A DNA stretch of 59,386 bases from Laedolimicola sp934402125 (GTDB lineage Bacteria > Bacillota > Clostridia > Lachnospirales > Lachnospiraceae), in the NCBI RefSeq assembly GCF_052065835.1, contig NZ_JBQHTG010000005.1:1-59386 (forward strand), written 5' to 3'. The notes under the pieces were generated by a model. The model saw nothing but the letters and a program-made list of their open reading frames with translations. It was not told the origin of the DNA and ran no database searches. Shown one piece after another: positions 35,835 through 46,145 of the stretch. A program made the position numbers and the translations under genes. How positions within the stretch are numbered: the first letter of the stretch is position 1; every line of letters begins with the position of its first letter.

Positions 35835-36575
35835 TTACAAACCTGCCAGCGCCAGGAATTTTTTATATGACAGAATACTCTGTGTCAGAAATTGACCGTC
35901 CCGAAACAAAGCATAGGTCGTGACCGGTGCAGGTACATTCTGTGCGGATTCTTTGTCCGTGATATGGATAGCCTTGAACGGGATACCATGTTCCTTCGCC
36001 GCCTGCTGTACCCTCGGCACCCAATAATAGGTATACGGACACTGATCGGTATAATAAAGAACAAAACCCGCTTCCTTAATCACCGGATGTTTCGCACATT
36101 CCTTGAAATGCGGCGGCTGTGCACCCGATTCAATGGGAAGATACATGAGATTGATTCCGCAGTCGGACAGGTCTGCTACACGGAACCCCTTGTAAGCAAG
36201 AAATTTCGGATCAGCGAGAAATTCCCGCTTCCGTCCTTCTGCACACAGAATACAAAGACCTTTCTTTCCCTGAGCCTTAGCGTCACGGATACACGCCTCC
36301 AACAGATCGTTCGAGTATCCGTGTCCCTTCATGGAACCGGATACCCATAGGCAGTTCATGTAAAGATAACCCTCTGCCGCAATAGGCACCCAGGCATTTT
36401 CGGCCGGTATGTATTCGATAAAGCATTTACCGCGCTCTGCGCTCCGATAAAAAACAAGTCCATCATCAAAGCGTTGCTTCAGCCATTCCTTTTTTGCGAC
36501 ACTCTGCTTGCCGGACATGGCACAGCAGATATGTTCTTTGTCTATATTTTCTTTTGTGATCCGAATATAGTTCAT
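35835..36575 (-). CDS. GNAT acetyltransferase with C-terminal YoaP-like domain
   Basis: A 246-residue protein. The N-terminal half is a GNAT fold with the acetyl-CoA loop GHGYSNDLLEACIRDAKAQG at about residue 83. The C-terminal half carries the YoaP-like signature YYTDQCPYTYYWVPRVQQAA near residue 175, a thioredoxin-like CPY motif. Substrate unknown. It begins 17 bases after the other GNAT gene. Confidence 0.82.
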   Translation of the reverse strand: MNYIRITKENIDKEHICCAMSGKQSVAKKEWLKQRFDDGLVFYRSAERGKCFIEYIPAENAWVPIAAEGYLYMNCLWVSGSMKGHGYSNDLLEACIRDAKAQGKKGLCILCAEGRKREFLADPKFLAYKGFRVADLSDCGINLMYLPIESGAQPPHFKECAKHPVIKEAGFVLYYTDQCPYTYYWVPRVQQAAKEHGIPFKAIHITDKESAQNVPAPVTTYALFRDGQFLTQSILSYKKFLALAGL

Positions 36576-36591
36576 CCGTTATTCCTCCCGT

Positions 36592-37218
36592 TCAACACAG
36601 CTGACACGGCAGCTTCTGCTTTTCTTTTGCCGGGAAAGTGGCTTCGAACTGTTCAAATTCCTCCGGGTTTTTCTCACAGACAAAATACCCTTCGGGGTCT
36701 TTGTAAGTGCCGGAGACGCCATCCAGGAATCCTGGTTTCAGTTCTTTGATGAGAAAATAGTCCGCCTCCGGGTCGTCAGCATAGCGCACGCCCTTGGTTT
36801 TGGCCGGAACAAAGCCAGACTTACCGTAAAAGTCAATATCGCCGGTAATGGCAAGCGCCCCTGCACCCATTTCCCTGGCTTTTTCCATGGAATAGTCGAG
36901 CAGCTGCTTTCCGTAGCCCTGCCGCTTGTATGCAGGTGCGATACCGATGGGGCCAAAGGTCATAATCGGTAGGGTTCGCCCATCGTCGCCGTCGATCTCC
37001 GACCGCACATAGATGACCTGACCGATCAGCTCACCGCCCAATTCCATCACAAAATCCAACTCCGGCACAAATGCCGGGTCATCCCGATAACAATGCAGCA
37101 CATAGTGCTCCATACATCCGGGCCGGTAAACATTCCAGAATGCCTCGCGGGTCAGGTTTTCGACAGCTCTGTAATCTTCTTTTGTTTCCAGACGTATGGT
37201 AATATTCTTTTCTGACAT
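36592..37218 (-). CDS. GNAT family N-acetyltransferase
   Basis: A 208-residue GNAT with the acetyl-CoA motif GPIGIAPAYKRQGYGKQLLD near residue 88 and GDIDFYGKSGFVPAKTKGVR. It resembles the predicted acetyltransferases of the YhbS type. It is the first of two tandem GNAT genes on the minus strand. Substrate unknown. Confidence 0.82.
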   Translation of the reverse strand: MSEKNITIRLETKEDYRAVENLTREAFWNVYRPGCMEHYVLHCYRDDPAFVPELDFVMELGGELIGQVIYVRSEIDGDDGRTLPIMTFGPIGIAPAYKRQGYGKQLLDYSMEKAREMGAGALAITGDIDFYGKSGFVPAKTKGVRYADDPEADYFLIKELKPGFLDGVSGTYKDPEGYFVCEKNPEEFEQFEATFPAKEKQKLPCQLC

Positions 37219-37312
37219 GATGTTTCTCTTCTCTTTTTTCTTATCTCTTAATCAATAATCCTTCTTTTCTGCTGATTTTGGGAACGATGGCGGCCTGCTT
37301 CTTCATAATAAA

Positions 37313-37534
37313 TTAATCCGAAGAGCGAACCGTTTGAATGACTTGAACGCCATCCATATCCGGCAAGCCCAAATCCAGTAAGATGATTTCAGGATTGTGC
37401 GATGTGGCCTCCACAATGGCTGCCGAGCCATTAGGTGCTACCACATAACGATAATCATTTGTTTTTAAAGTGGTCATAATGAGATTTCGTACAGACGGGT
37501 CATCCTCAACCACTAATATCAAAGGTTTATTCAT
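37313..37534 (-). pseudogene. kdpE: KdpE response regulator, truncated
   Basis: Only the first 73 residues of a KdpE-type receiver remain: NKPLILVVEDDPSVRNLIMT and the phosphorylation site EIILLDLGLPDMDGVQ. The frame stops right after VRSSD, so the rest of the receiver and the whole DNA-binding domain are missing. The start overlaps the kdpD end by eight bases, as in intact operons. It cannot act as a normal regulator. Confidence 0.88.
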
Positions 37535-40221
37535 GAAGTTCTACCTCCCCTGCAGGTAATGTAAATTTAAAAGCAGTGCCATTTGGCTGATTGTCTGATA
37601 CGGAAATCGTGCCGCCGTGGGCGGTCACAATGGACTTACAGAGGGACAGCCCCAATCCAAGGCTTCTGCGGCTGTCGACCACTTTATTGGCCCCACTATA
37701 AAACATATCGAAAATACGGGGTTTCTGCTCATCGGGAATCCCAGGGCCGTTGTCGGAAACGGAAACCGTGACCCATTGCTCTTTTTGATCGGTATGTATT
37801 TCAATTACTGAACCGACAGGGGTATATTTGATGGCGTTGTCAACCACATTGATAATCACCTGAACGATCAGCTTCGCATCAATGTGGGCAAGGATAAAGT
37901 CTTTACCGCTGGTCACACGAATGGTGTGTTCTTTACTCTTTCTGTTGATGTGCTTCAGTGCTTCAGAAACGACCTCATCCATGAGTTCGATACTCCGAGT
38001 TAGATTGACCTGTCCGCCCTCAATTCGTGTGACTGCCAACAGGTTTTCAACGAGATTAATCAGCCACATGGAATCGTCATAAATATCGGTAAAGGTCTGC
38101 TCCCGTAGTGCATCGTCCATTTTTTTATAATTTGCAAGCAAATTGTCTGCGCTGCCGGAAATCGCTGTCAAAGGCGTCCGAAGATCATGGGAGATTGCCC
38201 GCAGCAGGTTGGCACGAAGCTGTTCATTTTGCGCCAGAACAGCCGCTTCCTCTTTTTCTTTGGCGTTTTTGATGTTTTCAAGTGCCAAAGCGCACTCGCC
38301 CAGAATAGAGAGGAGTACGCTGTTTTCGAAAGAGTCCAGTGGAATACCGTTCACCGCAATACCAGCCACTCCATATACATGCTGGTTGACCCGAATCGCA
38401 AGGTATAAACACTTTGCACTGGATAATGTATCTGTTGTGGCACCTGCGTGTTTGTTATTTCGGAAGGCCCAATCGGCGACTGCTTTCTCGTTCTCAGAAA
38501 TTAAATCCTCTTGAGTGCTATTAACAGTACGAAAAACGTTGGGGGTGGCAAGTTCTTTACCATCAGACAGGTAGACGACGATATCTTTTTTCAGCAGCTT
38601 CATGAGTTGCCCTGCCGTAACGGTGATTACCGCTTTCTCATCCTGTTCTTTTTGCAAAAGCTGATTGGTTTCAAAGAGAATCTTTGTACGGTAAAGCTGT
38701 ATGGGCAGATTGTTTCGCATTTTCTTTCAGCCGGGTAGCGAGAGATCCGGAAAGCAGTGTTACTATAAACATAATGGTAAAGGTAACAATATAGTTCGGA
38801 TCGTCAAAATGGAATGTCAGTCTCGGAGTGGTAAAAAAGAAATTGAAAACCAGCACACTGACAACCGAGGTCAGAATCCCGCACAGTCGGTTGATTGTGA
38901 TTACAGCGGTCACAAGTACGCCTAATATGTAAACTGCGATAATATTACTCTCCGTGAACCCAAGAGCGTCAAAGCCACAGCCAATTAGTGTAGCTACCAG
39001 CAATACGACTATACTCTTCAGAACATCACGCAGGGGCATCGCATCTACCTGCGCCTTACTCTTTTTTTCCTGATAGCTGGTTCCTGTGCTGGCATCCGGT
39101 ATCACATGAATATCCAGATTAGGTACGCTGGAAATCAGGCGTTCCGTCAAGGTGGGCTTGCTGAAAATATTCTTTCGTGCAATGGTACTTCGTCCAATTA
39201 CGATTTTTGAGATGCCGGAAAGACGGGCAAATTCCGCAATCTGATAAGGCACGTCATCACCATAACTTGTCTCAATCGCAGCGCCGAGTTGCTGGGCCAG
39301 ACGCTTATTATCCTGCAAACGCTTTTTATCATCGTCACTCATCGCCGCTGTATTTGGCGTTTCCACATAAAGAGCGGTAAATGTTCCCCGAAAGGCTCTT
39401 GCCATCCTTGCAGCAGTCCGAATGATTTTTGCGTTGGATGGCGACGAGGAAAGACATGCCAGAATGCGCTCGTCTGTATGGTAATCGCCTCGGCTCTGTA
39501 CTCTGGCGCTTTCCGTCAGCAAGTTCACCCGGTCAGCGCACCGACGGAGGGCGATTTCCCGCAATGCGGTGAGATTTTCCAGCGTGAAAAAATTAACTGT
39601 TGCCCGCTGCGCCTGATCTTCCCGGTACACATTTCCACTTGCCAGTCGTTCCAGCAACTCCGTAGGCTCAATATCCACCAGTTCTACCTGATCTGCTTGA
39701 TCAAAGGTGGAATCCGGAATGCGCTCCCGCACAAGAATTCCGGTGATAGAGGCTACTGTATCGTTGAGACTCTCGATATGTTGGACATTTACAGTCGTAT
39801 AGACATCAATTCCAGTATTTAGCAGTTCCTGAACATCCTGATACCGCTTCGTGTGCCGACTGCTTTCGGCGTTGGTATGGACCAACTCATCCACCAGTAT
39901 GAGCTGGGGATTTCGCTTGAGCGCAGCATCAATATCAAATTCACGAAGGGTCATTCCTTCGTAAGCAACTTGTTTCACAGGAAGCTGCTCCAAGCCGTCC
40001 AGAAGTGCCATCGTCTGGGGGCGGGCATGGGGTTCTATGTATCCAGCAACCACATCGATGCCACGCTCCTTAGCCTGATGAGCCGCCTGAAGCATGGCAT
40101 AGGTCTTTCCGACACCTGCGGCATAACCGAAAAAGATTTTGAGTTTTCCGCTTTTCTTAGTGGATGCATCGTTACGGATCGCACGAAGAAGCTGATCCGG
40201 ATCTTGTCTTGGCAGTTCCAT
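37527..40221 (-). pseudogene. kdpD: KdpD sensor histidine kinase, frameshifted
   Basis: The N-terminal part (from MELPRQDPDQLLRAIRNDAS) has the KdpD domain with Walker A GYAAGVGKT and LILVDELVHTN, a Usp-like domain, and the membrane helices. The frame then fails within AHTA..., and the rest continues in another frame as YRTKILFETNQLLQKEQ, through the HisKA site RAISHDLRTPLTAISGSADN and the ATPase box SVSDNGPGIPDEQK to a normal end. Dropping one T from the TTT at 38693-38695 restores one continuous frame. It is a pseudogene, or a sequencing error if the run was miscalled. An AGGAGGG precedes the start. Confidence 0.9.
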
Positions 40222-40381
40222 TTTAACCCTCCTATCTGTCACTCAAGTAAAAGCGATTCCCTTTTCAATACTATAACACACAACGTCAAAACCTACATCT
40301 GCGACTGATCCACGGCAGATTTGTTCAGGCATCCAATGAAAAAATCGACGACAGGTGATTTTTTGGAATCCCTCCATAGTG

Positions 40382-40663
40382 CTATTTGTGTGTTTCCAGT
40401 TCTCTGCACAATTCACTTTCTTCTCCGCTGAAAATATGGATAGAGACATCTGAATGCTGCTTTCCGTAAGTCTCGAAAGCATCTGCGAGACCGCCTGCCA
40501 TTAATGGATTGGAAAAACCAATTCGCAAGCTGTTTTCGCCGTAAGTCAGAGCAGTGTCTTGTCTATTCCAATTGTTTTCCAGAAAAACATCCAGTTTATT
40601 CATCAGAAAATACCCAAAAATAAATATAGCTGATGTACTTACAAGTAAAATAACATCCTGCAT
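40382..40663 (-). pseudogene. membrane-anchored LysR-substrate-like protein, truncated
   Basis: Residues 1-20 form a membrane anchor (MQDVILLVSTSAIFIFGYFL), then a LysR-type ligand-binding beginning (SLRIGFSNPLMAGGLADAFE). It stops after 93 residues at ETHK, about one quarter of the usual length. Downstream, reading on in other frames to about 40296, short pieces (HYGGIPKN, VVDFFIGCLNK) look like C-terminal remnants. So an internal deletion plus frameshift is likely. Such proteins sit between trkA-like and kdpD genes in some Clostridia. Confidence 0.6.
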
Positions 40664-40698
40664 GGATTCACCCCCAATTCCTTTGATTTTTCTTGAAA

Positions 40699-41230
40699 TC
40701 AAGTATGAAAGCACTTTTGCAAATTTCTGTTACTTCCCAACGCCAACATGGTATCTCCTGCTTTCAGCACTGTGTCTGAAGAAATAGATAACTCCAGCTT
40801 GCCGCTTTTCTTGATTCCCATAATGTTAATATTGAATTTTTTACGAATATCAAGCTCTCCAATCGAATGGTCCGCCCAATCTTTGAGAATGGGAATTTCA
40901 AACATGGCATGATTTTCGTCCAGTTCTATGTAATCGAGAATGTGATTCGCACTGTAACGGATTGCTGTCCACTTTGCGGGCTGTTTTTCCGGGTAGACTA
41001 CTTCATTTGCACCGTTACGCAGCAAAAATTTTTCCTGAACATCAGTTGCAGCTCTGGAAACTACAAACCTCGCTCCTAATTCACTGAGCAGAAAAGTTGT
41101 TTCCAATGAACTTTGAAAGTTGTTGCCGATGGCCACAATGCATAAACCGTTCCAATCCCTGACGAATCGTATCCTTTTCATGAAGAAATACAGTGGAGAT
41201 TTTGGGAATCATGATTTTAGCTATGTTCAT
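40699..41230 (-). pseudogene. CBS-protein N-terminus joined to a TrkA/KtrA C-terminal part
   Basis: The ATG at 41230, directly behind kdpC, opens MNIAKIMIPKISTVFLHEKD, which resembles the start of a CBS-domain protein. After about 28 residues the likeness ends, and from CIVAIGNNFQSSLETTFLLS onward a different frame encodes a TrkA family potassium regulator lacking its N-terminal NAD-binding half but keeping the RCK_C domain (SIGELDIRKKFNINIMGIKK). The join lies near 41150-41165. Neither gene is intact. Confidence 0.72.
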
Positions 41231-42101
41231 TTATTCATCCAGGATACCATCCAGCATCAGATTGACTTCCAGCACATTGACGGTTTCTTCGCCAAAGATG
41301 CCAAGGAATCGACCGTCGGTGTATTTTCGGATGATCTTGCGTACTTCATCATCGGTCATATCATTCGCTTTTGCAATACGTGCTACCTGATACTCTGCTG
41401 CCGCCGGGGAAATATGGGGATCAAGCCCACTGCCGGAACAAGTAACAAGATCCACCGGAACAGCTGTTTCATCCATATCCGGGTCGGCAGCCCGGAGCTT
41501 TTCCACCCGCTCTGCCACGAGCTGTGCATACTCCTCACTTGCCGGAGAGATGTTAGATGGGGCGGCATACATCAGTTCCTTTCCGTTTTCATCTGTATAG
41601 GTAGAAACATCGATATTCATAACTCGCCCCCACATATGGGACTCATCCGTATATTGCTGCCCCAGCAACTCACAGCCGTATTTTTTCCCATCTACTTCAA
41701 TGATACTTCCATTGGCATTATCCGAGAAAATAAGCTGAGCAATTCCTGTGACAACACCCGTATAGATCACGCCGCACAGCAGAGTAAAGGTAGTCAGTCT
41801 GCCTCGTGTCATCAAAAGCTGTTTGCCGATGCGAACAATGTCGATCAGTTTTGTGGGTGAAGAGTCCAAATCCACCATGTTACCTGCTTCTTTTGCTGCT
41901 TGTGTGCCGCTGTTCATGGCAACTGCAACATCTGCTTGTTCCAAAGCCGGAGCGTCGTTGGTGCCGTCGCCTGTCATGGCGACCAAATGACCCTTGGCCT
42001 GAAAATCACGAATCATTGCCAGCTTTCCTTCCGGCGTTGCTTCCGCAAGGAAGTCATCCACACCGGCCTCGGCAGCAATGGCCGCAGCAGTAATCGGATC
42101 G
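41231..42101 (-). pseudogene. kdpB-kdpC: KdpB fragment fused in frame to KdpC
   Basis: From 42101 the frame gives a KdpB piece (PITAAAIAAEAGVDDFLAEA, the P-type ATPase hinge AMTGDGTNDAPALEQADVAV, then GKQLLMTRGRLTTF). At about 41785 it passes without a stop into KdpC (TLLCGVIYTGVVTGIAQLIF, later VPVDLVTCSGSGLDPHISPA and GRFLGIFGEETVNVLEVNL). The KdpB phosphorylation domain, its last helices and the KdpC start are gone. An ion pump cannot be made. The upstream end runs into a conjugation gene fragment. Confidence 0.88.
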
Positions 42102-42429
42102 TTGCAATCAGCTTGTCGAACTTCGGTATCTGTCCGATATTGGCGAACTCATCAAGCAGACAGCGAACATGGACCGGAAGCCTGCCGCCGTATTTATCAT
42201 CTGCTCGATCACAAAGCAGGTTGAACAGCTGTGTGTACATGATGCTAACCACAAAATTGAAGGTATCATCTGTATCACTGATGATGACGAACATCGCTGT
42301 TTTCCTATCTCCCATAAGATCCAGTTCGAGCTCATCATAGCTCATAAGATCTCGCAGCTCCTTGATATCAAAGGGTGCTAATCTGGCACCGCAGCTGATC
42401 AAAATAGATTTCGCTGTCTTGCCAGAAAC
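42096..42429 (-). pseudogene. VirD4/TraG-type conjugative coupling protein, internal fragment
   Basis: About 110 residues from VSGKTAKSILISCGARLAPF through DRKTAMFVIISDTDDTFNFV to the Walker B-like CLLDEFANIGQIPKFDKLIA. This matches the central part of type IV secretion coupling ATPases of Firmicute conjugative elements. Both ends are missing: it meets a 19-bp direct repeat on one side and the kdpB fragment on the other, sharing GATCCG at the join. Confidence 0.82.
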
Positions 42430-42448
42430 GAATTGTCAAGGACTTTTT
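42430..42448. repeat. left copy of a 19-bp imperfect direct repeat bounding the mobile element
   Basis: GAATTGTCAAGG plus seven bases; it agrees with the copy at 50354-50372 at 16 of 19 positions, including an unbroken TTGTCAAGG. Read on the minus strand it contains TTGACA, so it may have been a promoter -35 region before rearrangement. Confidence 0.6.
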
Positions 42449-42467
42449 AATCAAGTTTACAAAGAAG

Positions 42468-42638
42468 TCACATTCTGCGGACTTCTTCACGGAGCAGACG
42501 CTTGATTTTGTCCTCCATCGTCTCTTTGGCGGTCTCGCTGAAATGGACCCGGACGATATAGGTGGTCTTGCCAATCTGCTTTCTGACAGTCGGGCAAGGG
42601 CTGTTGTTGGTGGTGCTGAGGGTTGCGGTATTGTTCAT
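42468..42638 (-). CDS. tnpW: transposon-encoded TnpW family protein
   Basis: A 56-residue protein starting MNNTATLSTTNN with the family core IGKTTYIVRVHFSETAKETM and EDKIKRLLREEVRRM. TnpW is a small protein of unknown role in Tn4451-like mobilizable elements, where it normally precedes the large serine recombinase gene. Here a VirD4 fragment follows instead. The start has AGGAGG seven bases upstream. Confidence 0.88.
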   Translation of the reverse strand: MNNTATLSTTNNSPCPTVRKQIGKTTYIVRVHFSETAKETMEDKIKRLLREEVRRM

Positions 42639-42780
42639 TCAAAATCCTCCTGTAAATGAAAAATGCCCGGTGACTATTCATCATCGGGCGGTATCGGTAT
42701 GAGGGAAGAAGGCAAGGCGGCAACATTAAGGTATCTATAAAACCCTTGCCGTCTTTGCCACGCTTGCCGTGTTCCTGTTG

Positions 42781-44652
42781 TCAGTCTCGGAGATAGCAGA
42801 CCCATGCTGTGCCGTCTTTCTCGGTCACAAGCCTGTCCCCGATACGGCTCTTTGCCGTTCTCATGGTGCGTGACGAAATCCCACGCTCATTGACCGCTTT
42901 CTCAAGTTCTGCGCTCGGCATACGCTTTCCGTCTGCAAGCAGTTCCAGAATAAGCATTTGCGCCTGTGCGGTCTTGCTCTCGGTCTTGGCGGTGTCCGTC
43001 CCGGCAAGAAGCTCATCGGCGGTAATGTCATAAGCTCCTATCCACTCAAAGCCTTTCTCATCTCCCAGAGAAAACGCAAGAGACTGTCCGGGCGGCGCAA
43101 GGGAGCTTTTCTCATGGATAAGCACCCTCGTTGTGGGGCTGTCCTTCAGCTTGCCGATAAAGAGCAGACTGCGGACTGCCGCCGTAATGTCGATAGACCC
43201 TAACCCTCGGTAGGTGCTTTGCGTTCCTGCGGCTTTGTTAAGGTGTCCTATCAGAACGATAGCGCACCCGGTAGCCTGTGCAATGTCTCCCAGACTGCGG
43301 AATATCGGGCGCACCTCGTTAGCCCTGTTCATGTCAACATCTGCCCCAAGAAACGCCTGTACCGGGTCAATGATAACCAGCCTTGCGTTGTTCTCACGGA
43401 TTGCCCTTGCTATGCGTTCATCGGCAAGGGTCAGTGGTGTGTCCCTGTCGTCAATGACAAGCACTCTTTCAAGGTCTGCGTCCGCTTCAATCAGTCGGGG
43501 TTTCACGGTATCACCCAGACCGTCCTCGGCGGTCTGGTAGACGATATTGAAAGGGTCAATGGTCTCCATGCCGGGCAAAGGCTTTCGGTTGGTGCAAGCC
43601 GCCGCAAGGCGCATGGCAAAGTAGGTCTTGCCCTCGCCGGGGTTGCCCTGTATGATGGTCAGCTTTCCAAAGGGGATATACGGAAACCATAGCCAATCCA
43701 CGCTCGTCAGCTCCACATCAGCCATGCGGAGCATTGGGACAGGCTGGGCGGTGGGCAGCTCTCGCAGCGTGATTGTCTCGGCTATGAATTTGCGGCTCGG
43801 AATGTCCCCTTGCTGACGGAGAACATCGTTCCAGTCTTTCCTTGCCGGGACAAGGCGAATGACGGCGATCTCGCTGGGAATGTCCTGCGCCAGTCGAGTG
43901 CAGGCTTCACTTCCTGCGGTGTCGCTGTCAAGGCAGAGGAACACTTTTCGGGTGTCCCTGCGGTCAGAAAGGAAACGGTCAAGGGCTTTGCCCGAAACGC
44001 CGCCCAGGGCAAGATAGCTCCTTGTCTGCCAGTCCTGCGGATAAAGGCAGATAAAGGACAAAAGGTCTATCGGTGCTTCAAAGACAAAGAGCTGGTTGCC
44101 GTTGCCCTCGTAACGGAACGGATAGGATTTATCGGAGCCGGTAATGTCCTGTCTGAATGGGTCTGCCGTTCCTCGCACATGGGCGTATCTCGGCGTGCCG
44201 CTTCGGTCTCTGCCGACAAACACAACATTGTGCCGCTTTGCGTCCTCGTAAATATCCCCGGAAAGAAGAAAAGCCTCAACAAGCGTTTTGTTGAGACCTC
44301 GGCTTTCGCAAAGATATTGAATTGCTCTGTCGGCTGTTCGGTTGTGTAGCGGCAAGTGAAACTCTGTGGGCGGTGCTGTGGTAGCTTCGGTCTGTCCCTC
44401 GCCGTTTTCGCCTGTCAACATCTGGACGGCTTCGGGAAAGGACTTGCCGTAAAACTCCATGACAAAATCAATGGGATAGCCGCCCTTGCTCTGGCTGTGG
44501 CGAAACCACTTGTTACCTCGGATAGTCAGACTGTCATGTTCTTTCCAGCGGTATTCTCTGCCGCTTTTGATAAGCGTCTCTCCCTGTGTACGGAGAAAAT
44601 CTTCCAGACTGACGGCGTTTGCCCGGTCAATCTGTGCTTGGGTGTAATTCAT
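42781..44652 (-). CDS. Toprim-primase/RecA-like ATPase of a mobilizable element
   Basis: A 623-residue protein. The N-terminal half is a DUF3991-like zinc-free primase region plus Toprim domain (LFVFEAPIDLLSF, LCLDSDTAGSEACTRLAQDI). The second half is a RepA/RecA-like ATPase with Walker A IIQGNPGEGKTYFAMRLAAA near residue 340 and Walker B LVIIDPVQAFLGADVDM near 430. A short winged-helix-like tail follows. It likely helps element replication after transfer. The start overlaps the relaxase end by four bases (ATGA). Confidence 0.85.
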   Translation of the reverse strand: MNYTQAQIDRANAVSLEDFLRTQGETLIKSGREYRWKEHDSLTIRGNKWFRHSQSKGGYPIDFVMEFYGKSFPEAVQMLTGENGEGQTEATTAPPTEFHLPLHNRTADRAIQYLCESRGLNKTLVEAFLLSGDIYEDAKRHNVVFVGRDRSGTPRYAHVRGTADPFRQDITGSDKSYPFRYEGNGNQLFVFEAPIDLLSFICLYPQDWQTRSYLALGGVSGKALDRFLSDRRDTRKVFLCLDSDTAGSEACTRLAQDIPSEIAVIRLVPARKDWNDVLRQQGDIPSRKFIAETITLRELPTAQPVPMLRMADVELTSVDWLWFPYIPFGKLTIIQGNPGEGKTYFAMRLAAACTNRKPLPGMETIDPFNIVYQTAEDGLGDTVKPRLIEADADLERVLVIDDRDTPLTLADERIARAIRENNARLVIIDPVQAFLGADVDMNRANEVRPIFRSLGDIAQATGCAIVLIGHLNKAAGTQSTYRGLGSIDITAAVRSLLFIGKLKDSPTTRVLIHEKSSLAPPGQSLAFSLGDEKGFEWIGAYDITADELLAGTDTAKTESKTAQAQMLILELLADGKRMPSAELEKAVNERGISSRTMRTAKSRIGDRLVTEKDGTAWVCYLRD

Positions 44653-46145
44653 CGGGATAGTTCCTCCTTTTTCTGTCGTGTTTGGGGTTGATTTTGGAGC
44701 TTTTGTTCCTCTGCACGCTCGTTAAATCGGGCGGCAGTATCAATGTTTGACTTGACCCTCCAAAGCCGCTGTAAATCGTCTCTGACGGTCTTAAACTCGG
44801 CATAGGTGGTATCATGGGACTGCTCCAAAGCGTCATACTCTGCGGACAGTTTCTTCATCTCGATTTTGCCGTCCGCAAATTCCTCAGACAGCTTGCGTCT
44901 GGCGGTGTAGAACATTTTCAGTTCGTCAGCGTGTTCGGCCTTGTACCTGGCTCTGGGCTTTTCAAACTTGATTTTCTGCAAGCCGTCAAAGACAGGCTTC
45001 AAACGCTTATAAGTGTCAGCATACTCAAAGAGACTGCGGATTTCTTTCATTCGGGCAGTCTGACTGTCCAGCGTTCCCTTTCAGCCGTCAACGGTGGTGC
45101 GGTGGCACTCCACACGGCTTTCCAAATCTTCAAGAGTGTAAATGCCGTTTGCCCGGAGATAATTGAAAGTCTCATTCATCTCCTTTAGGTTGCTGATTTT
45201 GCCTTTCTGGGAATATGCCCCGGCTTTGCGCTGGGTGTAGTAGGCGTTCAGCAGAGAAACAAGGTCGGGTGCCTGCGGCTTGGCAAGTTCCGCTTTTGCT
45301 TCGGCAATCCAATCGAACAGGAGAGAGATTTTCTTCTTGATATCCCGGATAACAGCATTAGTGGCTTTTATCCAACGGTTGAACTCGCCCTTTTCGGTGC
45401 GTATGCCTTTCTTCTCCATTGCCCGGACGGTTGCGCCCTCATGGACGGTGGGAAGCAAATCCACGCCCTGACGCTCATAGCTTCGGTGGTCGATACGAAC
45501 ATCAAGTCCTTTCTCCGCAAACTTGGCGTTGCATAGTTCAGCCCATGTCTGACGCCAATGTTCCAGCGTTTCGGGACTGCCCCAGTCGGTAGTGGAAACG
45601 GCACTGAAAACATACTCGCCGTTCTGGTCTCGGATACGGTTGCCGTCCTCGTCCAGCTCGTACACTCGGTGTTGCTTTAGCCCCCATTTGCCGTTCTGCT
45701 CAATGGGACGGATAGGGCAAAGCACATGAAAATGTGGGTTGAGAATGCCGCCGTCCTCTTTGTCCGGTTGGTGTACGGCGAAGTCAACCACCATGCCCCG
45801 GCTCACAAATTGCTCCCATAAAAATTGCCTTGCAAGAGCGATGTTTTCCTCAAGGGAGAACTCATTCTGCAAGGCAATGTCAAAGCTGTATGCAAGCTGG
45901 GCGTTCTTTCCACGCTCGGCTTTTTCCACGGCGTTCCATAGCGTCTGACGGTCTGCGTATTCGGGCGGTGCATGGGACGGCAGGAGAATGTCGGAACAGA
46001 TCACGCCGCCCTTACGGGTGTAGTCGCTGTACTCGCCATAATACTCGCTATACAAACGCTCTCCGGCTCGATAAGCGGCAGAAGCAATAGCGGACTGTCC
46101 TGCGCTTCGTTTAGTCTGTGTGACGCTCATGTGGAATAGTGCCAT
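44649..46145 (-). pseudogene. MobA/MobL family relaxase with an in-frame TGA
   Basis: The nicking domain is whole: MALFHMSVTQTKRSAGQSAI at the start, the catalytic region GERLYSEYYGEYSDYTRKGG and the histidine metal site NPHFHVLCPIRP. At codon 355 (45081-45083) a TGA follows HRTTVDG; the same frame continues KGTLDSQTARMKEIRSLFEY for another 143 codons to the overlap with the next gene. The uninterrupted frame and the normal ATGA coupling show this was one gene of about 498 residues. The shortened relaxase may still nick DNA, since the tail is a helical extension. Confidence 0.82.

Noticed and set aside
40699..41181. TrkA-like protein starting at an ATG at 41181 (MKRIRFVRDWNG)
   Set aside because: Those first residues are an out-of-frame reading of the CBS start; similarity to TrkA begins only afterwards.
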